Below, piece by piece: positions 52,144 to 63,064 of a DNA stretch of 64,000 nt (within the stretch, counting starts at the first letter, position 1; every line of letters begins with the position of its first letter). Origin of the DNA: Marinicauda salina (GTDB taxonomy: Bacteria > Pseudomonadota > Alphaproteobacteria > Caulobacterales > Maricaulaceae); contig NZ_QEXV01000003.1 in the NCBI RefSeq assembly GCF_003122085.1, positions 62,001 to 126,000 on the forward strand, read 5' to 3'. The translations under genes and the position numbers were made by a program. Under the pieces are notes generated by a model. The model worked only from the letters and a program-made list of their open reading frames with translations, was not told the DNA's origin and did not search any database.

Positions 52144-52872
52144 TCAGCGCGCTGACGGGAAGAAGATGTCGCCTGCGGAGATAAACCGCCGCCGGCCGTC
52201 CTTCAAATCCAGTCGCAGCGCGCCCTCGCTCGTCAGGTCGGCGAAGACGCCCTCGACGGTCTCGTCCTCGAGCCGGGCGACGCATGTTCCGCCCAGCCCG
52301 TGGGCGCGCGCCAGCCAGGCGTCGCGGACGGGCGCGAAGCCGTGCTCGGCCCAGCGCCGCCGCCAGGCGTCGAAGCTGTCGGCGAGGACGCGCAGCGCCG
52401 CGTCGGGTTCGAGCGCGCGTCCGTGCGCGGCGAGATCGGTCGCCGGGCGCTCGGCGTCCTCGGGATGGTCGACGAGATTGATCCCGACGCCGACGCCCAG
52501 CCACAGCCCGCCGCCCGGCGCGTTTCCCGACTCCAGCAGGACGCCGGCCGTCTTGCGCCCGTCGACCAGCACGTCGTTGGGCCATTTGAGCGTGATCCGC
52601 TCGGGGTCGACGCCGGCGGCCGCTGCCACGTCGGCGACCGCGAGCGCGGCGGCGAAGGAGAGCTGGGCGGCCTTGGCGGGCTGCGTCTCCAGCCGATAGA
52701 GCCCGGTGGCGTACAGATTGCCCGCACCGCCCGACCAGCGGCGGCCGCGGCGGCCGCGTCCCGCCGTCTGCCGGTCGGCGCGGATCCAGACCGGACCGGT
52801 CTCGCCGGCGAGCGCGCGGCGCTTGGCCTCTTCGTTGGTGGAGTCGGTCTCGGCGAGGTGCTCGAAACGCAA
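52144..52872 (-). CDS. birA: biotin--[acetyl-CoA-carboxylase] ligase
   Basis: A 242-residue BirA without the N-terminal DNA-binding domain, so not a repressor. Motifs: [40 protein letters not shown] (biotinyl-AMP loop), [34 protein letters not shown] start at 52872, 4 nt after nuoN, so the nuo operon probably runs on through birA-coaX-rnj. Confidence 0.95.
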   Translation of the reverse strand: MRFEHLAETDSTNEEAKRRALAGETGPVWIRADRQTAGRGRRGRRWSGGAGNLYATGLYRLETQPAKAAQLSFAAALAVADVAAAAGVDPERITLKWPNDVLVDGRKTAGVLLESGNAPGGGLWLGVGVGINLVDHPEDAERPATDLAAHGRALEPDAALRVLADSFDAWRRRWAEHGFAPVRDAWLARAHGLGGTCVARLEDETVEGVFADLTSEGALRLDLKDGRRRFISAGDIFFPSAR

Positions 52873-52876
52873 GCGA

Positions 52877-54331
52877 TCAGCCGCCGAAGCCGGCGCCGGC
52901 CTGGATCACGCGCGTGAACAGGACCGCCACGAAGGGCAGCAGGGCCACGGTCGCGAGCCCCGCGACGCGGCTGACCAGCGCCGCGCCGGCCGGAGCGGGC
53001 ATGAACTCGCCGGTCGGCTCGTCGAACCACATCACCTTGATGACCTTGAGATAGTAGGCGATCGACACCGTCGAGAAGAGCACGCCGACGACGGCGAGCC
53101 AGACCAGCCCCGCCTCGACGGCGGCGTAGAAGACGAACAGCTTGGCGAAGAAGCCCACCAGGAAGGGCATTCCGCCGATCGAGAACAGCACCGCCGTCAT
53201 CGCCCAGCTCATGCCGGGCCGGGTCTGCGACAGGCCGGCGAGATCCTCGATGCGCTCGACCATGCCCTCGGACCGCCGCATCGACAGGATGACGCCGAAC
53301 GCGCCGGCAACGCCGATGACATAGAGCGTCATGTAGAGCAGGACCGACCAGACGCCGATTGCCGTTCCCGCCGACAGGCCGACCAGCGCGTAGCCGACAT
53401 TGCCGATCGAGGAATAGCCCATCAGGCGCTTGATGTTGGTCTGCATGAGCGCGCCGAAGGCGCCGAAGGCCATCGACAGGATCGCCAGCACGATCACCAC
53501 CTGGCGCCATTCCTCGACCATCGGCGCGAAGGGATCGCTCACGACGCGCGCCAGCAGCGCCATCGCGGCGAGCTTGGGCGCGGTCGCGAAGAAGGCCGTC
53601 ACCGGCGTCGGCGCGCCCTCGTAGACGTCGGGCGTCCACATGTGGAACGGCGCGGCGGAGACCTTGAAGGCCAGCCCCGCCAGCAGGAAGACCATGCCGA
53701 ACAGAAGGCCCACCGACCCGCTCTCCGACGCCGCGGCGACGGCGATCGCCTCGAAGCTGGTCGAGCCGGCGAAGCCGTAGATGAGCGACGCGCCGTAGAG
53801 CAGCAGGCCCGAGGACAGCGCGCCGAGGACGAAGTATTTCAGCCCTGCCTCGGAAGCGCGCAGGGAGTCGCGATTGAATGCCGCCAGGATGTAGAGCGAC
53901 AGCGACTGCAGCTCGAGGCCGAGATAGAGCGTCATCAGGTCGTCGGCCGAGACCATCACCGACATGCCGAGCGACGCCAGCACCACCAGGACCGGGAACT
54001 CGAAGCGCGCCAGCCGCTCGACCTCGAGATACTTGTCGGCCAGCAGCAGCGCGGCGATGGCCGCGACGAAGACCGCCGTCTTGGCGTAGAGCGCGAAGGG
54101 ATCGAGCACGAAGGCGCCAGTGAAGGCCTCGCCGCCCTCGCCCGGAACCAGGTAGAGCGCCGCCGCCCCAGCGACCGCCAGCAGGACGAGGCTCAGCGTG
54201 TTGACCAGCTTGAACGCCGGCAGGTCGCCCTTGCGGTAGACGCCCGCCATGAGCAGCGCCATCGCGCCGAGCGCGAGGATCAGCTCCGGCGTCAGCAGGC
54301 GAAGGTCGGCGAGCAGCGTTTGCGCGGTCAT
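52877..54331 (-). CDS. nuoN: NADH-quinone oxidoreductase subunit N
   Basis: A 484-residue antiporter-like complex I subunit with about 14 membrane helices. Motifs: LYLGLELQSLSLYILAAFNR (transmembrane Glu), KVSAAPFHMWTPDVYEGAPT (Lys), and NIKRLMGYSSIGNVGYALVGL (Lys). It forms a proton path in the membrane arm. Follows nuoM by 16 nt. Confidence 0.97.
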   Translation of the reverse strand: MTAQTLLADLRLLTPELILALGAMALLMAGVYRKGDLPAFKLVNTLSLVLLAVAGAAALYLVPGEGGEAFTGAFVLDPFALYAKTAVFVAAIAALLLADKYLEVERLARFEFPVLVVLASLGMSVMVSADDLMTLYLGLELQSLSLYILAAFNRDSLRASEAGLKYFVLGALSSGLLLYGASLIYGFAGSTSFEAIAVAAASESGSVGLLFGMVFLLAGLAFKVSAAPFHMWTPDVYEGAPTPVTAFFATAPKLAAMALLARVVSDPFAPMVEEWRQVVIVLAILSMAFGAFGALMQTNIKRLMGYSSIGNVGYALVGLSAGTAIGVWSVLLYMTLYVIGVAGAFGVILSMRRSEGMVERIEDLAGLSQTRPGMSWAMTAVLFSIGGMPFLVGFFAKLFVFYAAVEAGLVWLAVVGVLFSTVSIAYYLKVIKVMWFDEPTGEFMPAPAGAALVSRVAGLATVALLPFVAVLFTRVIQAGAGFGG

Positions 54332-54347
54332 GAGCTCTCAGCCCTCG

Positions 54348-55859
54348 TTACGAGCCCGGCGCGGCGAGCGCGGCCTGGTACTGGTCGATGAGCGCCTCGA
54401 CGGAGACGCCGGTGATTTCCGTGATCGGCGTGGTGAAGAAGCCGAGCCACACCACCAGGATCGCGAGCACGCCCAGATTGATCCATTCGCGGAGATCGAG
54501 ATCGGACGCGCCCTCGAGCTTGGGATTGTCGAGCTCGCCGAAGACCACCTTCTTGTAGAGCGTCAGCATGTAGACCGCCGACAGGATCACGCCGAGCGCG
54601 GCGCCGGCGGCGACGCGGGGATCGACCTGGAAGGCGCCGATCATCGTCATCACCTCGCCGACGAAGCCCGACGTGCCCGGCAGGCCGACATTGGCCATGG
54701 CGAACAGGCCGAACAGCGCGGCGTAGACCGGCATCGAATTGGCCAGCCCGCCGTAGAAGGCGATCTCGCGGGTGTGGAAGCGGTCGTAGATCACGCCGAC
54801 GCACAGGAAGAGCGCGCCCGAGACGAGGCCGTGGGAGAGCATCTGGTAGATGCCGCCCTGCACGCCGAGCTCGGTCATCGTGAACAGGCCCATCGTCACG
54901 AAGCCCATATGGGCGACCGACGAGTACGCGATCAGCTTCTTCACGTCGGTCTGCCGGAAGGCGACCAGCGAGGTGTAGACGATGGTGATGATCGACAGCG
55001 CGTAGATGAGCGGCGCGAAGAAGGCGCTGGCGTCGGGGAACATCGGCAGCGAGAAGCGCAGGAAGCCGTAGCCGCCGAGCTTCAGCAGGATGCCCGCCAG
55101 GATCACCGAGCCCGCCGTGGGCGCCTCGACGTGGGCGTCGGGCAGCCAGGTGTGGACCGGCCACATCGGCATCTTCACCGCGAACGAGGCGAGGAAGGCC
55201 AGCCACAGCCAGCGCTGCGCCTCGCGGGCGAAGTCGTGGTCGAGCAGCATGGTGAGATCGGTCGTGCCGGCGTCGAGATACATCCAGATCATCGCCACCA
55301 GCATCAGCACCGAGCCGAGGAAGGTGTAGAGGAAGAACTTGAACGCCGCGTAGATCCGGTTGGCGCCGCCCCACACCCCGATGATCAGGAACATCGGGAT
55401 CAGCGAGCCCTCGAAGAAGATGTAGAAGACGATCATGTCGAGGGCGCAGAAGATGCCGATGACCAGCGCCTCGAGCAGCAGGAAGGCCGCCATGTAGTCG
55501 GCCACGCGCGTCTTGATGTTCCAGCTCGCCAGGATGCAGATCGGCATCAGGAACGCGGTGAGCAGGACGAACAGCACCGACAGCCCGTCGACGCCGAGCT
55601 TGTAGTTGATGCCGAGCTCGGCGAGCCACGGCGCGCTCTCGACGAACTGGAAGCCGGCGACCGTGGGGTCGAACTCGACCACCAGAAGCAGCGACAGCGC
55701 GAACACGAAGACGGTCACGAACAGCGCCACGCCCTTGGCGTTGCGGTCCAGCGCGGCCTGGTCCTCGCCGCGCATGAGCGCGCGCAGCACCAGGATCGCC
55801 AGCGCGCCGAGCGCGGGCAGGAAGGTGACGGCGGAGAGTATCGGAAGCTGACCCAGCAT
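54348..55859 (-). CDS. nuoM: NADH-quinone oxidoreductase subunit M
   Basis: A 503-residue subunit: [43 protein letters not shown] (Glu), [22 protein letters not shown], and [20 protein letters not shown] (Lys). One of three antiporter-like proton pumps. Four nt after nuoL. Confidence 0.98.
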   Translation of the reverse strand: MLGQLPILSAVTFLPALGALAILVLRALMRGEDQAALDRNAKGVALFVTVFVFALSLLLVVEFDPTVAGFQFVESAPWLAELGINYKLGVDGLSVLFVLLTAFLMPICILASWNIKTRVADYMAAFLLLEALVIGIFCALDMIVFYIFFEGSLIPMFLIIGVWGGANRIYAAFKFFLYTFLGSVLMLVAMIWMYLDAGTTDLTMLLDHDFAREAQRWLWLAFLASFAVKMPMWPVHTWLPDAHVEAPTAGSVILAGILLKLGGYGFLRFSLPMFPDASAFFAPLIYALSIITIVYTSLVAFRQTDVKKLIAYSSVAHMGFVTMGLFTMTELGVQGGIYQMLSHGLVSGALFLCVGVIYDRFHTREIAFYGGLANSMPVYAALFGLFAMANVGLPGTSGFVGEVMTMIGAFQVDPRVAAGAALGVILSAVYMLTLYKKVVFGELDNPKLEGASDLDLREWINLGVLAILVVWLGFFTTPITEITGVSVEALIDQYQAALAAPGS

Positions 55860-55863
55860 CGTC

Positions 55864-57951
55864 CTATTGCACTCCGGCGCCGGCGACGAGCCACAGGGTG
55901 AGCGCGAGCAGGCCGATCAGCATCACGAAGGCGTAGTGATACAGATACCCGCTCTGGACCTGCGCGATCCGCTTCGCCCCGGCGAAGGCCGACCGCGCGA
56001 CGCCGTCCGGACCGAGACCGTCGATCAGGCGCTTGTCGCCAATCTTCCAGAACAGGTCGCCCAGCGCCCGCGCCCCGCGGACGAACACGAAGTCGTAGAT
56101 CTCGTCGAAATACCACTTGTTGTAGAGGAAGGCGTGGAGCGGCCCGCCGCGCGCGGCGATGCGCGCGGGCAGCCCCGCGTTGAGAATGTAGAACCAGTAC
56201 GCGATCGCGAAGCCGAGCACCGTCACGCCCAGCGGCGTGAACAGCACCCAGGTCGGCGGATGATGGCCGCCGTGCTCGCCCTCGGCGGCGTGATCCTCCG
56301 CGCTCGTGGCCGCTTCCAGCGACGCCGTCTCGGCTTCGCTCAGCGCGACGCCGTGTTCGGCGGCGCGTTCGCCGGCGTCCGGCGCGTGGGTCTCGCCGTA
56401 ATTGGCCTCGGCGTACGGGCCGGCCGGCAGGCTCTCGCCCCAGAAGGTGAGCGCGCCCTCGCCGACGAAGTCGGACTTGAACGCGCCGCCGGCGAACACC
56501 GCGCCGACCGCCAGCAGGATGAGCGGGATCAGCATCACGCCCGGGCTGTCATGGGCCTTCTTCAGCACCTCGGGCTCGCCGCGATACTTGCCGTGGAAGG
56601 TCATGAAGATGACGCGCCAGGAATAGTAGGAGGTCAGGCCCGCCGCGATGACGCCCATCCAGAAGGCGAGCATGCCGAAGCTGACGCCCTCCTGCCCCAT
56701 CATGAAGGCTTCCTCGATGATCATGTCCTTGGAGTAGAAGCCGGCGAAGCCGAGCCCCAGGATCGGCAGCCCGACGCCCGTGAGCGCCAGCGTGCCGATG
56801 ATCATGAGGATCCAGGTCCAGGGCAGCGACTGGTAGATGCCGCCCATCTTGCGCATGTCCTGCTCGTCGTGGAGGCCGTGGATGACCGAGCCCGCGCCGA
56901 GGAAGAGCAGCGCCTTGAAGAAGGCGTGCGTGAACAGGTGGAACATCGCCGCCGAGTAGAGGCCGAGGCCGGCGGCGAAGAACATGTAGCCCAGCTGCGA
57001 GCAGGTCGAATACGCGATCACGCGCTTGATGTCGTTCTGAACCACGCCGACCGTGGCGGCGAAGAAGGCCGTGATCGCGCCGATCACGGTGACCACCGCC
57101 GAGGCGTTCGGCGCCAGCTCGTAGATCGGATAGGCCCGGCAGACCAGGAACACGCCCGCCGTCACCATGGTCGCGGCGTGGATCAGCGCGGAGACCGGGG
57201 TCGGGCCCTCCATGGCGTCGGGCAGCCAGACATGGAGGAAGAACTGGGCCGACTTGCCCATCGCCCCGATGAACAGCATCAGCGCGATCAGCTCGAGCGC
57301 CTGGAACTGCAGGCCGAAGAAGGTGATCAGCGTCTCGGTCTCGTCCGGCGCGGCGGCGAACACCTCGTCGAACTGGACCGAGCCGAAGATGAAGAAGATC
57401 GCCATCACGCCCAGCGCCAGGCCGAAATCGCCCACCCGGTTGGTGACGAAGGCCTTCACCGCGGCGGCGTTGGCGGACTCCTTCTTGTACCAGAAGCCGA
57501 TCAGCAGATAGGACGCCAGCCCGACGCCCTCCCAGCCGAAGAACATCTGCAGGAAGTTGTCGGCCGTCACCAGCGACAGCATCGCGAAGGTGAACAGCGA
57601 CAGGTAGGAGAAGAAGCGCGCCCGATGAGGGTCGTGCTCCATATAGCCCCACGAATAGACGTGGACGAGCGAGGACACGCCCGTCACCACGATCAGCATC
57701 ACCGACGAGAGCGTGTCGAGCTTGATCGCCCAGGACACCTCGAAATCGCCGACCGCCATCCAGCGCGCGAGCTCGATCGTGCGCGCGTTCCCGGCCACGG
57801 CGACGTCATAGAAGACGAAGACCGACAGCACGGCGGCGAGGATCAGGATCCCCGTCGTGATCAGCTGCGCGAGCCGGTCGCCGATCTGCTTCTGCAGCAG
57901 GCCGGCGATGATCGCGGCGAGGAGCGGACCGAAGACGATGATGTGAGCCAT
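55864..57951 (-). CDS. nuoL: NADH-quinone oxidoreductase subunit L
   Basis: A 695-residue subunit with the long lateral helix HL at the C-terminus. Motifs: [20 protein letters not shown] (Glu), [49 protein letters not shown] (Lys). A His/Glu-rich loop ([20 protein letters not shown] region, about residues 525-575) precedes the last helices. Distal proton pump of complex I. Confidence 0.98.
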   Translation of the reverse strand: MAHIIVFGPLLAAIIAGLLQKQIGDRLAQLITTGILILAAVLSVFVFYDVAVAGNARTIELARWMAVGDFEVSWAIKLDTLSSVMLIVVTGVSSLVHVYSWGYMEHDPHRARFFSYLSLFTFAMLSLVTADNFLQMFFGWEGVGLASYLLIGFWYKKESANAAAVKAFVTNRVGDFGLALGVMAIFFIFGSVQFDEVFAAAPDETETLITFFGLQFQALELIALMLFIGAMGKSAQFFLHVWLPDAMEGPTPVSALIHAATMVTAGVFLVCRAYPIYELAPNASAVVTVIGAITAFFAATVGVVQNDIKRVIAYSTCSQLGYMFFAAGLGLYSAAMFHLFTHAFFKALLFLGAGSVIHGLHDEQDMRKMGGIYQSLPWTWILMIIGTLALTGVGLPILGLGFAGFYSKDMIIEEAFMMGQEGVSFGMLAFWMGVIAAGLTSYYSWRVIFMTFHGKYRGEPEVLKKAHDSPGVMLIPLILLAVGAVFAGGAFKSDFVGEGALTFWGESLPAGPYAEANYGETHAPDAGERAAEHGVALSEAETASLEAATSAEDHAAEGEHGGHHPPTWVLFTPLGVTVLGFAIAYWFYILNAGLPARIAARGGPLHAFLYNKWYFDEIYDFVFVRGARALGDLFWKIGDKRLIDGLGPDGVARSAFAGAKRIAQVQSGYLYHYAFVMLIGLLALTLWLVAGAGVQ

Positions 57952-57960
57952 GGCGTGCGA

Positions 57961-58275
57961 TCAGCCCTTCATCAGGTTGGCGCCTTCGACCGCGATGTCT
58001 CCGCGGTTTCTGAAGAAGACGACGAGAATGGCGAGGCCGATGGCGGCTTCGGCGGCCGCGACGGTGAGGATGAACATGGCGAAGACCTGGCCGGCCAGAT
58101 CGCCCAGATGCGCCGAGAAGGCGACGAAATTGATGTTGACGGCCAGCAGCAGCAGCTCGATCGACATCAGCAGGATGATCACGTTCTTGCGGTTCACGAA
58201 GATGCCGAACACGCCGATCGTGAACAGGATCGCGCCGAGCGCGAGATAGTGTCCGAGCCCGATTTCGGTGAGCAT
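57961..58275 (-). CDS. nuoK: NADH-quinone oxidoreductase subunit K
   Basis: A 104-residue three-helix protein: [40 protein letters not shown] (conserved Glu), and [20 protein letters not shown] (second Glu). Shares one base with the nuoJ stop. Full length. Confidence 0.98.
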   Translation of the reverse strand: MLTEIGLGHYLALGAILFTIGVFGIFVNRKNVIILLMSIELLLLAVNINFVAFSAHLGDLAGQVFAMFILTVAAAEAAIGLAILVVFFRNRGDIAVEGANLMKG

Positions 58276-58886
58276 CAGCCGATCCCCTCGCCGCTTTCGA
58301 TGTCGACCACCTCGACGGATTCGGCGCGCGTGCGGCGGACCTGCTTGCCGATGTCCTGGCGCTTGACGCCCTCGCGGTGGCGCAGGGTCAGCACGATCGC
58401 GCCGATCATCGCGACCAGCAGGATCAGGCCGGCGGCCTGGAAGAAGAAGACGTAGCGGTCATAGATGAGCGCGCCGAGCGCCTCGACATTGGACACGCCC
58501 GCCGGCGTCGGCGACTGCAGCGCCTGGCCCGCGGTGTCGGCCGAGACCCAGGTGAAGCCGACGATGATGAGTTCGGCGGCGAGCACCAGCGCGACCAGCC
58601 CGCCCAGCGGCAGATAGCTCAGGAAGCCCTGCTTGAGCTCGGCGAAATCGATGTCGAGCATCATCACCACGAACAGGAAGAGCACGGCGACCGCGCCGAC
58701 GTAGACGATGACCAGGATCATCGCCAGGAACTCCGCGCCGAGCAGGACGAACAGCCCCGCCGCGCTGAAGAAGGCGAGAATCAGGAACAGCACCGCGCGA
58801 ACGGGGTTGCGCGCGGCCACCACCATGAAGGCGGAGCCGATCGCCACGATCGATAAAAGCCAAAAGGCCGCCGCTTGCAGCATCAA
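58275..58886 (-). CDS. nuoJ: NADH-quinone oxidoreductase subunit J
   Basis: A 203-residue protein with five helices: [65 protein letters not shown] (conserved Tyr region that forms a pi-bulge in the active/deactive transition), and [20 protein letters not shown]. Follows nuoI after 94 nt, the largest internal gap of the operon apart from nuoG. Confidence 0.97.
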   Translation of the reverse strand: MMLQAAAFWLLSIVAIGSAFMVVAARNPVRAVLFLILAFFSAAGLFVLLGAEFLAMILVIVYVGAVAVLFLFVVMMLDIDFAELKQGFLSYLPLGGLVALVLAAELIIVGFTWVSADTAGQALQSPTPAGVSNVEALGALIYDRYVFFFQAAGLILLVAMIGAIVLTLRHREGVKRQDIGKQVRRTRAESVEVVDIESGEGIG

Positions 58887-58945
58887 GCCCCCCGTCGGGT
58901 CGATGGTTCAATCGTGTCGTCGCAGGTAAAGCCGGGAGAAAGCCC

Positions 58946-58965
58946 CGACTCCGGTGCGGGAGTCG
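58946..58965. other. hairpin in the nuoI-nuoJ gap
   Basis: CGACTCC, 6-nt loop, GGAGTCG gives a 7-bp perfect stem in the 94-nt gap between nuoI and nuoJ. On the transcribed strand it is followed by GGGGCTTTCTCCC, not a T-run, so it is more likely an mRNA stability or processing element than a terminator. Confidence 0.4.
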
Positions 58966-58980
58966 CGCGCCGTCATAGCG

Positions 58981-59469
58981 TCAGCGATAGCGCGCGTCGA
59001 GTTCGAGGTTCCGTGCGATTTCGCGTTCCCACCGATCGCCGTTCTCGAGGAGCTTCTCCTTGTCGTAGTAGAGCTCCTCGCGGGTCTCGGTGGCGTATTC
59101 GAAGTTCGGCCCCTCCACGATCGCGTCGACCGGGCAGGCCTCCTGGCAGTAGCCGCAATAGATGCACTTCACCATGTCGATGTCGTAGCGCGTCGTGCGC
59201 CGCGAGCCGTCCTCGCGCGGCTCGGCCTCGATGGTGATGGCCTGGGCCGGGCACACCGCCTCGCACAGCTTGCACGCGATGCAGCGCTCCTCGCCGTTGG
59301 GATAGCGTCGGAGCGCGTGCTGGCCGCGGAAGCGCGGGCTCAGCCGGCCCTTCTCGGAGGGATAGTGCAGCGTCGGCTTCTTGCGGAAGAAGTAGCGCAT
59401 GCCGAGGGCGAAGGCGCCCCAGAAGTCCATCAGGGCGGCCCCGCGCAGGGTCTGGGCGATCCGGTTCAT
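58981..59469 (-). CDS. nuoI: NADH-quinone oxidoreductase subunit I
   Basis: A 162-residue ferredoxin-like subunit with two 4Fe-4S motifs: [20 protein letters not shown] and [20 protein letters not shown], holding clusters N6a and N6b. It passes electrons toward NuoB. Preceded by nuoH with a 12-nt gap. Confidence 0.98.
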   Translation of the reverse strand: MNRIAQTLRGAALMDFWGAFALGMRYFFRKKPTLHYPSEKGRLSPRFRGQHALRRYPNGEERCIACKLCEAVCPAQAITIEAEPREDGSRRTTRYDIDMVKCIYCGYCQEACPVDAIVEGPNFEYATETREELYYDKEKLLENGDRWEREIARNLELDARYR

Positions 59470-59481
59470 CTCATCCCTCGC

Positions 59482-60534
59482 TCACGAAGCGTTCGAATAG
59501 GCCACGGCGATTCCCATCAGCGCGACGGCGGCCAGCGAGGTCGGCAGGAAGACCTTCCAGCCCAGCCGCATCAGCTGGTCGTAGCGGTAGCGCGGCACCA
59601 GCGCCTTCACCATGGCGAACATGAAGAACAGGAACAGCGCCTTGAGCGCGAACCAGAACACCGGCGGGACCCAGGTGAAGGGAACCACCTCGATCGGCGC
59701 GTGCCAGCCGCCGAGGAAGAGCACCGTCATCAGCGCGCACATAAGCACGATGTTGAGGTACTCGCCGATCATGAACAGCAGGTACGGCGTCGAGGAGTAC
59801 TCGACCTGGTAGCCCGCCACGAGCTCGGATTCGGCCTCGGGCAGATCGAAAGGCGGCCGGTTCGTCTCGGCCAGCGCCGAGATGAAGAAGATGAAGAACA
59901 TCGGGATCGTCACCACGAAGGCCGGCCAGGGCAGCATGTCGAAGCTGAGCACGTGCCAGTTCCAGAACCCGCCGGACTGGGCCACGACGATCTCGGAGAG
60001 GTTCATCGAACCCGCCATCACCAGCACGGTGACGATCACGAAGCCGATCGAGACCTCGTAGGAGACCATCTGGGCGGCCGAGCGCAGCGAGCCCAGGAAG
60101 GGATATTTCGAGTTCGACGCCCAGCCCCCGACGATGATGCCGTACACGCCGAGCGAGGAGATCGCGAAGATGTAGAGGATCCCGACATTGAGGTCGGAGA
60201 TCACCCAGCCCGGCGCCACGGGCACGACGGCCCAGGCGATGAAGGCCAGCACGAAAGTCACCAGCGGCGCCATCAGGAAGAGCGGGCGGTCCGCGCCGGC
60301 GGGCACCACGATCTCCTTGAGCACGAACTTGATGAAGTCGGCGAAGGACTGCAGCAGGCCGAACGCGCCCACGACGTTGGGACCCTTCCTCAGCTGGACC
60401 GCCGCCCAGACCTTGCGGTCGAGCAGGAGCAGGAAGGCCAGCGACAGCAGCAGCACGACCATGAAGCCCAGGATCTGGCCGATGCTGGCGACCGTGCCCC
60501 ACAGCGGGCCCCAATCGGCGACGAAATCACTCAT
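59482..60534 (-). CDS. nuoH: NADH-quinone oxidoreductase subunit H
   Basis: A 350-residue eight-helix subunit that builds the quinone cavity: [60 protein letters not shown] and LFLGGWHAP. Its ATG overlaps the stop of the small upstream membrane ORF (ATGA). Confidence 0.98.
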   Translation of the reverse strand: MSDFVADWGPLWGTVASIGQILGFMVVLLLSLAFLLLLDRKVWAAVQLRKGPNVVGAFGLLQSFADFIKFVLKEIVVPAGADRPLFLMAPLVTFVLAFIAWAVVPVAPGWVISDLNVGILYIFAISSLGVYGIIVGGWASNSKYPFLGSLRSAAQMVSYEVSIGFVIVTVLVMAGSMNLSEIVVAQSGGFWNWHVLSFDMLPWPAFVVTIPMFFIFFISALAETNRPPFDLPEAESELVAGYQVEYSSTPYLLFMIGEYLNIVLMCALMTVLFLGGWHAPIEVVPFTWVPPVFWFALKALFLFFMFAMVKALVPRYRYDQLMRLGWKVFLPTSLAAVALMGIAVAYSNAS

Positions 60535-60725
60535 TGCTCAGCATTCCCCCCGCCCTTGGCGCGATTGACCGCGGCGCGATGAAAGACGACCGCCCAGAGG
60601 ACGGCGAAGCCCGCCGCCATGGCGATCCCCGCCGGCAGACTCTCCATCGCCACGCCGAGCGACACGCCCAGCGCGACGCCCACTCCGACGCCGCCGAGGG
60701 CCGCGATTTCAGGCGCTTTCGCCAA
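60531..60725 (-). CDS. 64-residue membrane protein between nuoG and nuoH
   Basis: A TTG start at 60725 has GGGAGGCGGGA just before it and lies 10 nt after the nuoG stop; the TGA overlaps the nuoH ATG by four bases. The product has a short charged start ([12 protein letters not shown]), two hydrophobic Gly/Ala-rich segments ([33 protein letters not shown]) and a basic tail. The first segment resembles a glycine-zipper hairpin. I recognise no complex I subunit of this kind. The tight coupling suggests a real gene, perhaps an accessory or assembly peptide. Longer in-frame upstream sequence is nuoG shadow. Confidence 0.6.
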   Translation of the reverse strand: MAKAPEIAALGGVGVGVALGVSLGVAMESLPAGIAMAAGFAVLWAVVFHRAAVNRAKGGGNAEQ

Positions 60726-60735
60726 TCCCGCCTCC

Positions 60736-62844
60736 CTACTCCGCGGCCTGCAGCTCGGACCGCGCCGCGGCGACCTCGGCGGAGCATTCCGCCAGGGTCT
60801 TCGAGGCGCGCGCGATCGCATTGGTCAGATAGAAGTCCGTGATCGGCGAGACGAACGGCGCGTCGGCGACGTCGCCGGCCTCGCCGAGGCTCGCCGGATC
60901 GAAGCTCTCGGCGCCGGCCGCGCCGGGCGCGTGGTCGATCTCGCCGAAGCTCTCGATCTTTTCGATGAGATCGGCGCGCAGCGCATTGAGATCGTCATAG
61001 GGCAGCGTCCGGCCGAGGCGCGCCGACAGCGCGCGGAAGATCGCCCAGTCCTCCTTGGCCTCGCCCTTCGGGAAGACGGCCCGCTCGGCGAGCTGAACCC
61101 GGCCCTCGGTGTTCACGTAGAATCCGTTCTTCTCGGTGTAAGCCGCTGAAGGCAGGATCAGATCGGCGCGCATGGCGCCGGCGTCGCCGTGATGGCCGAC
61201 ATAGATGACGAAGGCGTCGCCGAGACGATCCGTATCGATCTCGTCGGCGCCGAGCAGCACGACCGTCTCGACGTCGCCGGCCTTGGCGCCGTCGAGGATG
61301 GCGTTCGCGTCGCGGCCGCCTTCGCCCGGGATGAAGCCGAGATCGAGCCCGCCGACGCGCGACGCGGCCGTGTGAAGGACGTTGAAGCCGTTCCAGCCGT
61401 CGGCGACCGCGCCGACCCTGGCGGCGAGATCGCCGGCCGCGCGCAGCACCTGCGCGCCGTCGGCCCGGGCGAGCGCGCCCGCGCCCACGATGATCATCGG
61501 CTTCTCGGCGTCCTTGAGCGTCTTGATGAAGCCCGAGCGCTTCTTCGCAAGCGCGGCGATGTCCTTCGGCCCGGTTCCGAGATGCTCGTATTCGTAGGTG
61601 AGATCGGCGGCCTCGCCGATCACGCCCACCTTGGCGTCCGAGTTCAGCCAGCGCGTGCGGATGCGCGCATTGAGCACCGGGGCCTCCAGGCGCGGGTTCG
61701 AGCCCACGATCAGGATGGCGTCGGCCTCGTCGATCCCGGCGATGGTGGAGTTGAACAGATAGCCCTGCCGCGGCCCGCCGCCGATCTTGGCGCCGTCCTG
61801 GCGGCAGTCGATCGATTTCACGCCGAGTGAATCGAACAGATCCTTGGCGGCCTTGAGCCCCTCGACGTCATTGAGATCGCCGGCGATGACGCCGACCTTC
61901 TCGGGATCGCCCGACAGCTTGTCGGCGGCGAGGGCGAGCGCCTCGTCCCATTTCGCCGGACGCAGCTTGCCGGCCTCGCGCACGAAGGGCCGGTCGAGGC
62001 GCTGCCGGCCCAGCCCGTCCCAGACGAAGCGCGTCTTGTCGGAGATCCACTCCTCGTTCACCTCCTCGTGGAGGCGCGGCATGATCCTGAGCACCGCCCC
62101 GCCCCGGCTGTCGACGCGTATATTCGCGCCCTGGGCGTCCATCACGTCGACGGTCTCGGTCTTGGTGAGCTCCCACGGCCGCGCGTTGAAGGCGTAGGGC
62201 TTCGAGGTGAGCGCGCCGACCGGGCAGAGATCGATGACATTGCCCGACAGCTCGGAGGTCATCGACTTCTCGAGATAGGTCGTGATCTCCATGTCCTCGC
62301 CGCGTCCGATCGCGCCCAGCTCGGGCACGCCGGCGATCTCGGTGGCGAAGCGCACGCAGCGGGTGCACTGGATGCAGCGGGTCATGATCGTCTTGATCAG
62401 CGGACCCATGTACTTGTCCTCGACGGCGCGCTTGTTCTCGGCGAAGCGCGAGCCGGCGCGGCCATAGGCCAGCGACTGGTCCTGCAGGTCGCACTCGCCG
62501 CCCTGGTCGCAGATCGGGCAGTCGAGCGGGTGATTGATGAGCAGGAACTCCATCACCCCTTCGCGCGCCTTCTTGACCATCGGCGAAAGCGTGTTCATCG
62601 CCGGCGGCTCGCCGTTCGGCCCGCCGCGCATGTCGCGCACGAGGAAGGCGCAGGACGCGGCCGGCTTCGGCGCGCCGACCAGCTCGACCAGGCACATGCG
62701 GCAGTTTCCGGCGACCGACAGGCGCTCGTGATAGCAGAACCGCGGGATCTCCTTGCCCGCGGCCTCGGCGGCCTGCAGCAGCGTGTAATCGACGGGAACG
62801 TCGATCTCCTCGCCGTCGATGATGATGGTGCGCGTTTCGCTCAT
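60736..62844 (-). CDS. nuoG: NADH-quinone oxidoreductase subunit G
   Basis: A 702-residue iron-sulfur subunit: 2Fe-2S ligands in CYHERLSVAGNCRMCLVE, the His/Cys 4Fe-4S site HPLDCPICDQGGECDLQDQS, then CIQCTRCVRFATEIAG, followed by a molybdopterin-oxidoreductase-like domain without molybdenum role. It carries electrons from NuoF toward the quinone. Its first 42-bp start region is exactly duplicated 254 bp upstream (see repeats). Confidence 0.98.
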   Translation of the reverse strand: MSETRTIIIDGEEIDVPVDYTLLQAAEAAGKEIPRFCYHERLSVAGNCRMCLVELVGAPKPAASCAFLVRDMRGGPNGEPPAMNTLSPMVKKAREGVMEFLLINHPLDCPICDQGGECDLQDQSLAYGRAGSRFAENKRAVEDKYMGPLIKTIMTRCIQCTRCVRFATEIAGVPELGAIGRGEDMEITTYLEKSMTSELSGNVIDLCPVGALTSKPYAFNARPWELTKTETVDVMDAQGANIRVDSRGGAVLRIMPRLHEEVNEEWISDKTRFVWDGLGRQRLDRPFVREAGKLRPAKWDEALALAADKLSGDPEKVGVIAGDLNDVEGLKAAKDLFDSLGVKSIDCRQDGAKIGGGPRQGYLFNSTIAGIDEADAILIVGSNPRLEAPVLNARIRTRWLNSDAKVGVIGEAADLTYEYEHLGTGPKDIAALAKKRSGFIKTLKDAEKPMIIVGAGALARADGAQVLRAAGDLAARVGAVADGWNGFNVLHTAASRVGGLDLGFIPGEGGRDANAILDGAKAGDVETVVLLGADEIDTDRLGDAFVIYVGHHGDAGAMRADLILPSAAYTEKNGFYVNTEGRVQLAERAVFPKGEAKEDWAIFRALSARLGRTLPYDDLNALRADLIEKIESFGEIDHAPGAAGAESFDPASLGEAGDVADAPFVSPITDFYLTNAIARASKTLAECSAEVAAARSELQAAE

Positions 62845-62852
62845 GCCGCGAC
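62811..62852. repeat. 42-bp direct repeat, copy A (true nuoG start)
   Basis: A 42-bp stretch covering the nuoG start codon, its first 10-11 codons and eight bases upstream. It is identical to 63065-63106. Beyond the 42 bp the flanks differ on both sides (ctcacgaag versus atccgttg; gatctcct versus gcgttcgcg). Confidence 0.95.
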
Positions 62853-62950
62853 CTCACGAAGATGCGCGTGGAAGGATCCCCTCCCGCCCCTCGATGGGAG
62901 GCGGAGCCGGGCCGTCGAATTCGGGCGGGCGGGGCGGCCAACGCGCCCCT

Positions 62951-62971
62951 CCCTCCCCTCGATGGGGAGGG
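62951..62971. repeat. CCCTCCCC-type palindrome in the nuoG insert
   Basis: CCCTCCCCTCGATGGGGAGGG: an 8-bp stem with TCGAT loop. It is the same family as the palindrome at 7829-7848 near eno. A weaker relative (CTCCCGCCCCTCGATGGGAG) lies at 62881-62900. Confidence 0.8.
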
Positions 62972-63014
62972 AAGACGGCGCAGCCGTCAGGGTGGGGTGA
63001 GGTTCACCCCCTCC

Positions 63015-63051
63015 CGCCGCTTCGCGGCGACCTCCCCCGTCAAGGGGGAGG
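63015..63051. repeat. double hairpin in the nuoG insert
   Basis: Two adjacent stems: CGCCGC-TTC-GCGGCG (63015-63029) and CCTCCCCC-GTCAA-GGGGGAGG (63031-63051). Together with 62951-62971 they make a mosaic repeat cluster typical of alphaproteobacterial intergenic elements. Confidence 0.8.
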
Positions 63052-63064
63052 AGGGCGTTCGCGG

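Noticed and set aside
58905-58913. GGTTCAATC, tRNA T-loop-like sequence in the nuoI-nuoJ gap
   Set aside because: No acceptor, D- or anticodon stem can be paired around it; the gap is only 94 nt and the rest forms an unrelated hairpin.
58946-58965. Possible rho-independent terminator between nuoI and nuoJ
   Set aside because: The 7-bp hairpin lacks a following T-run on the transcribed strand, and termination inside the nuo operon would be harmful.
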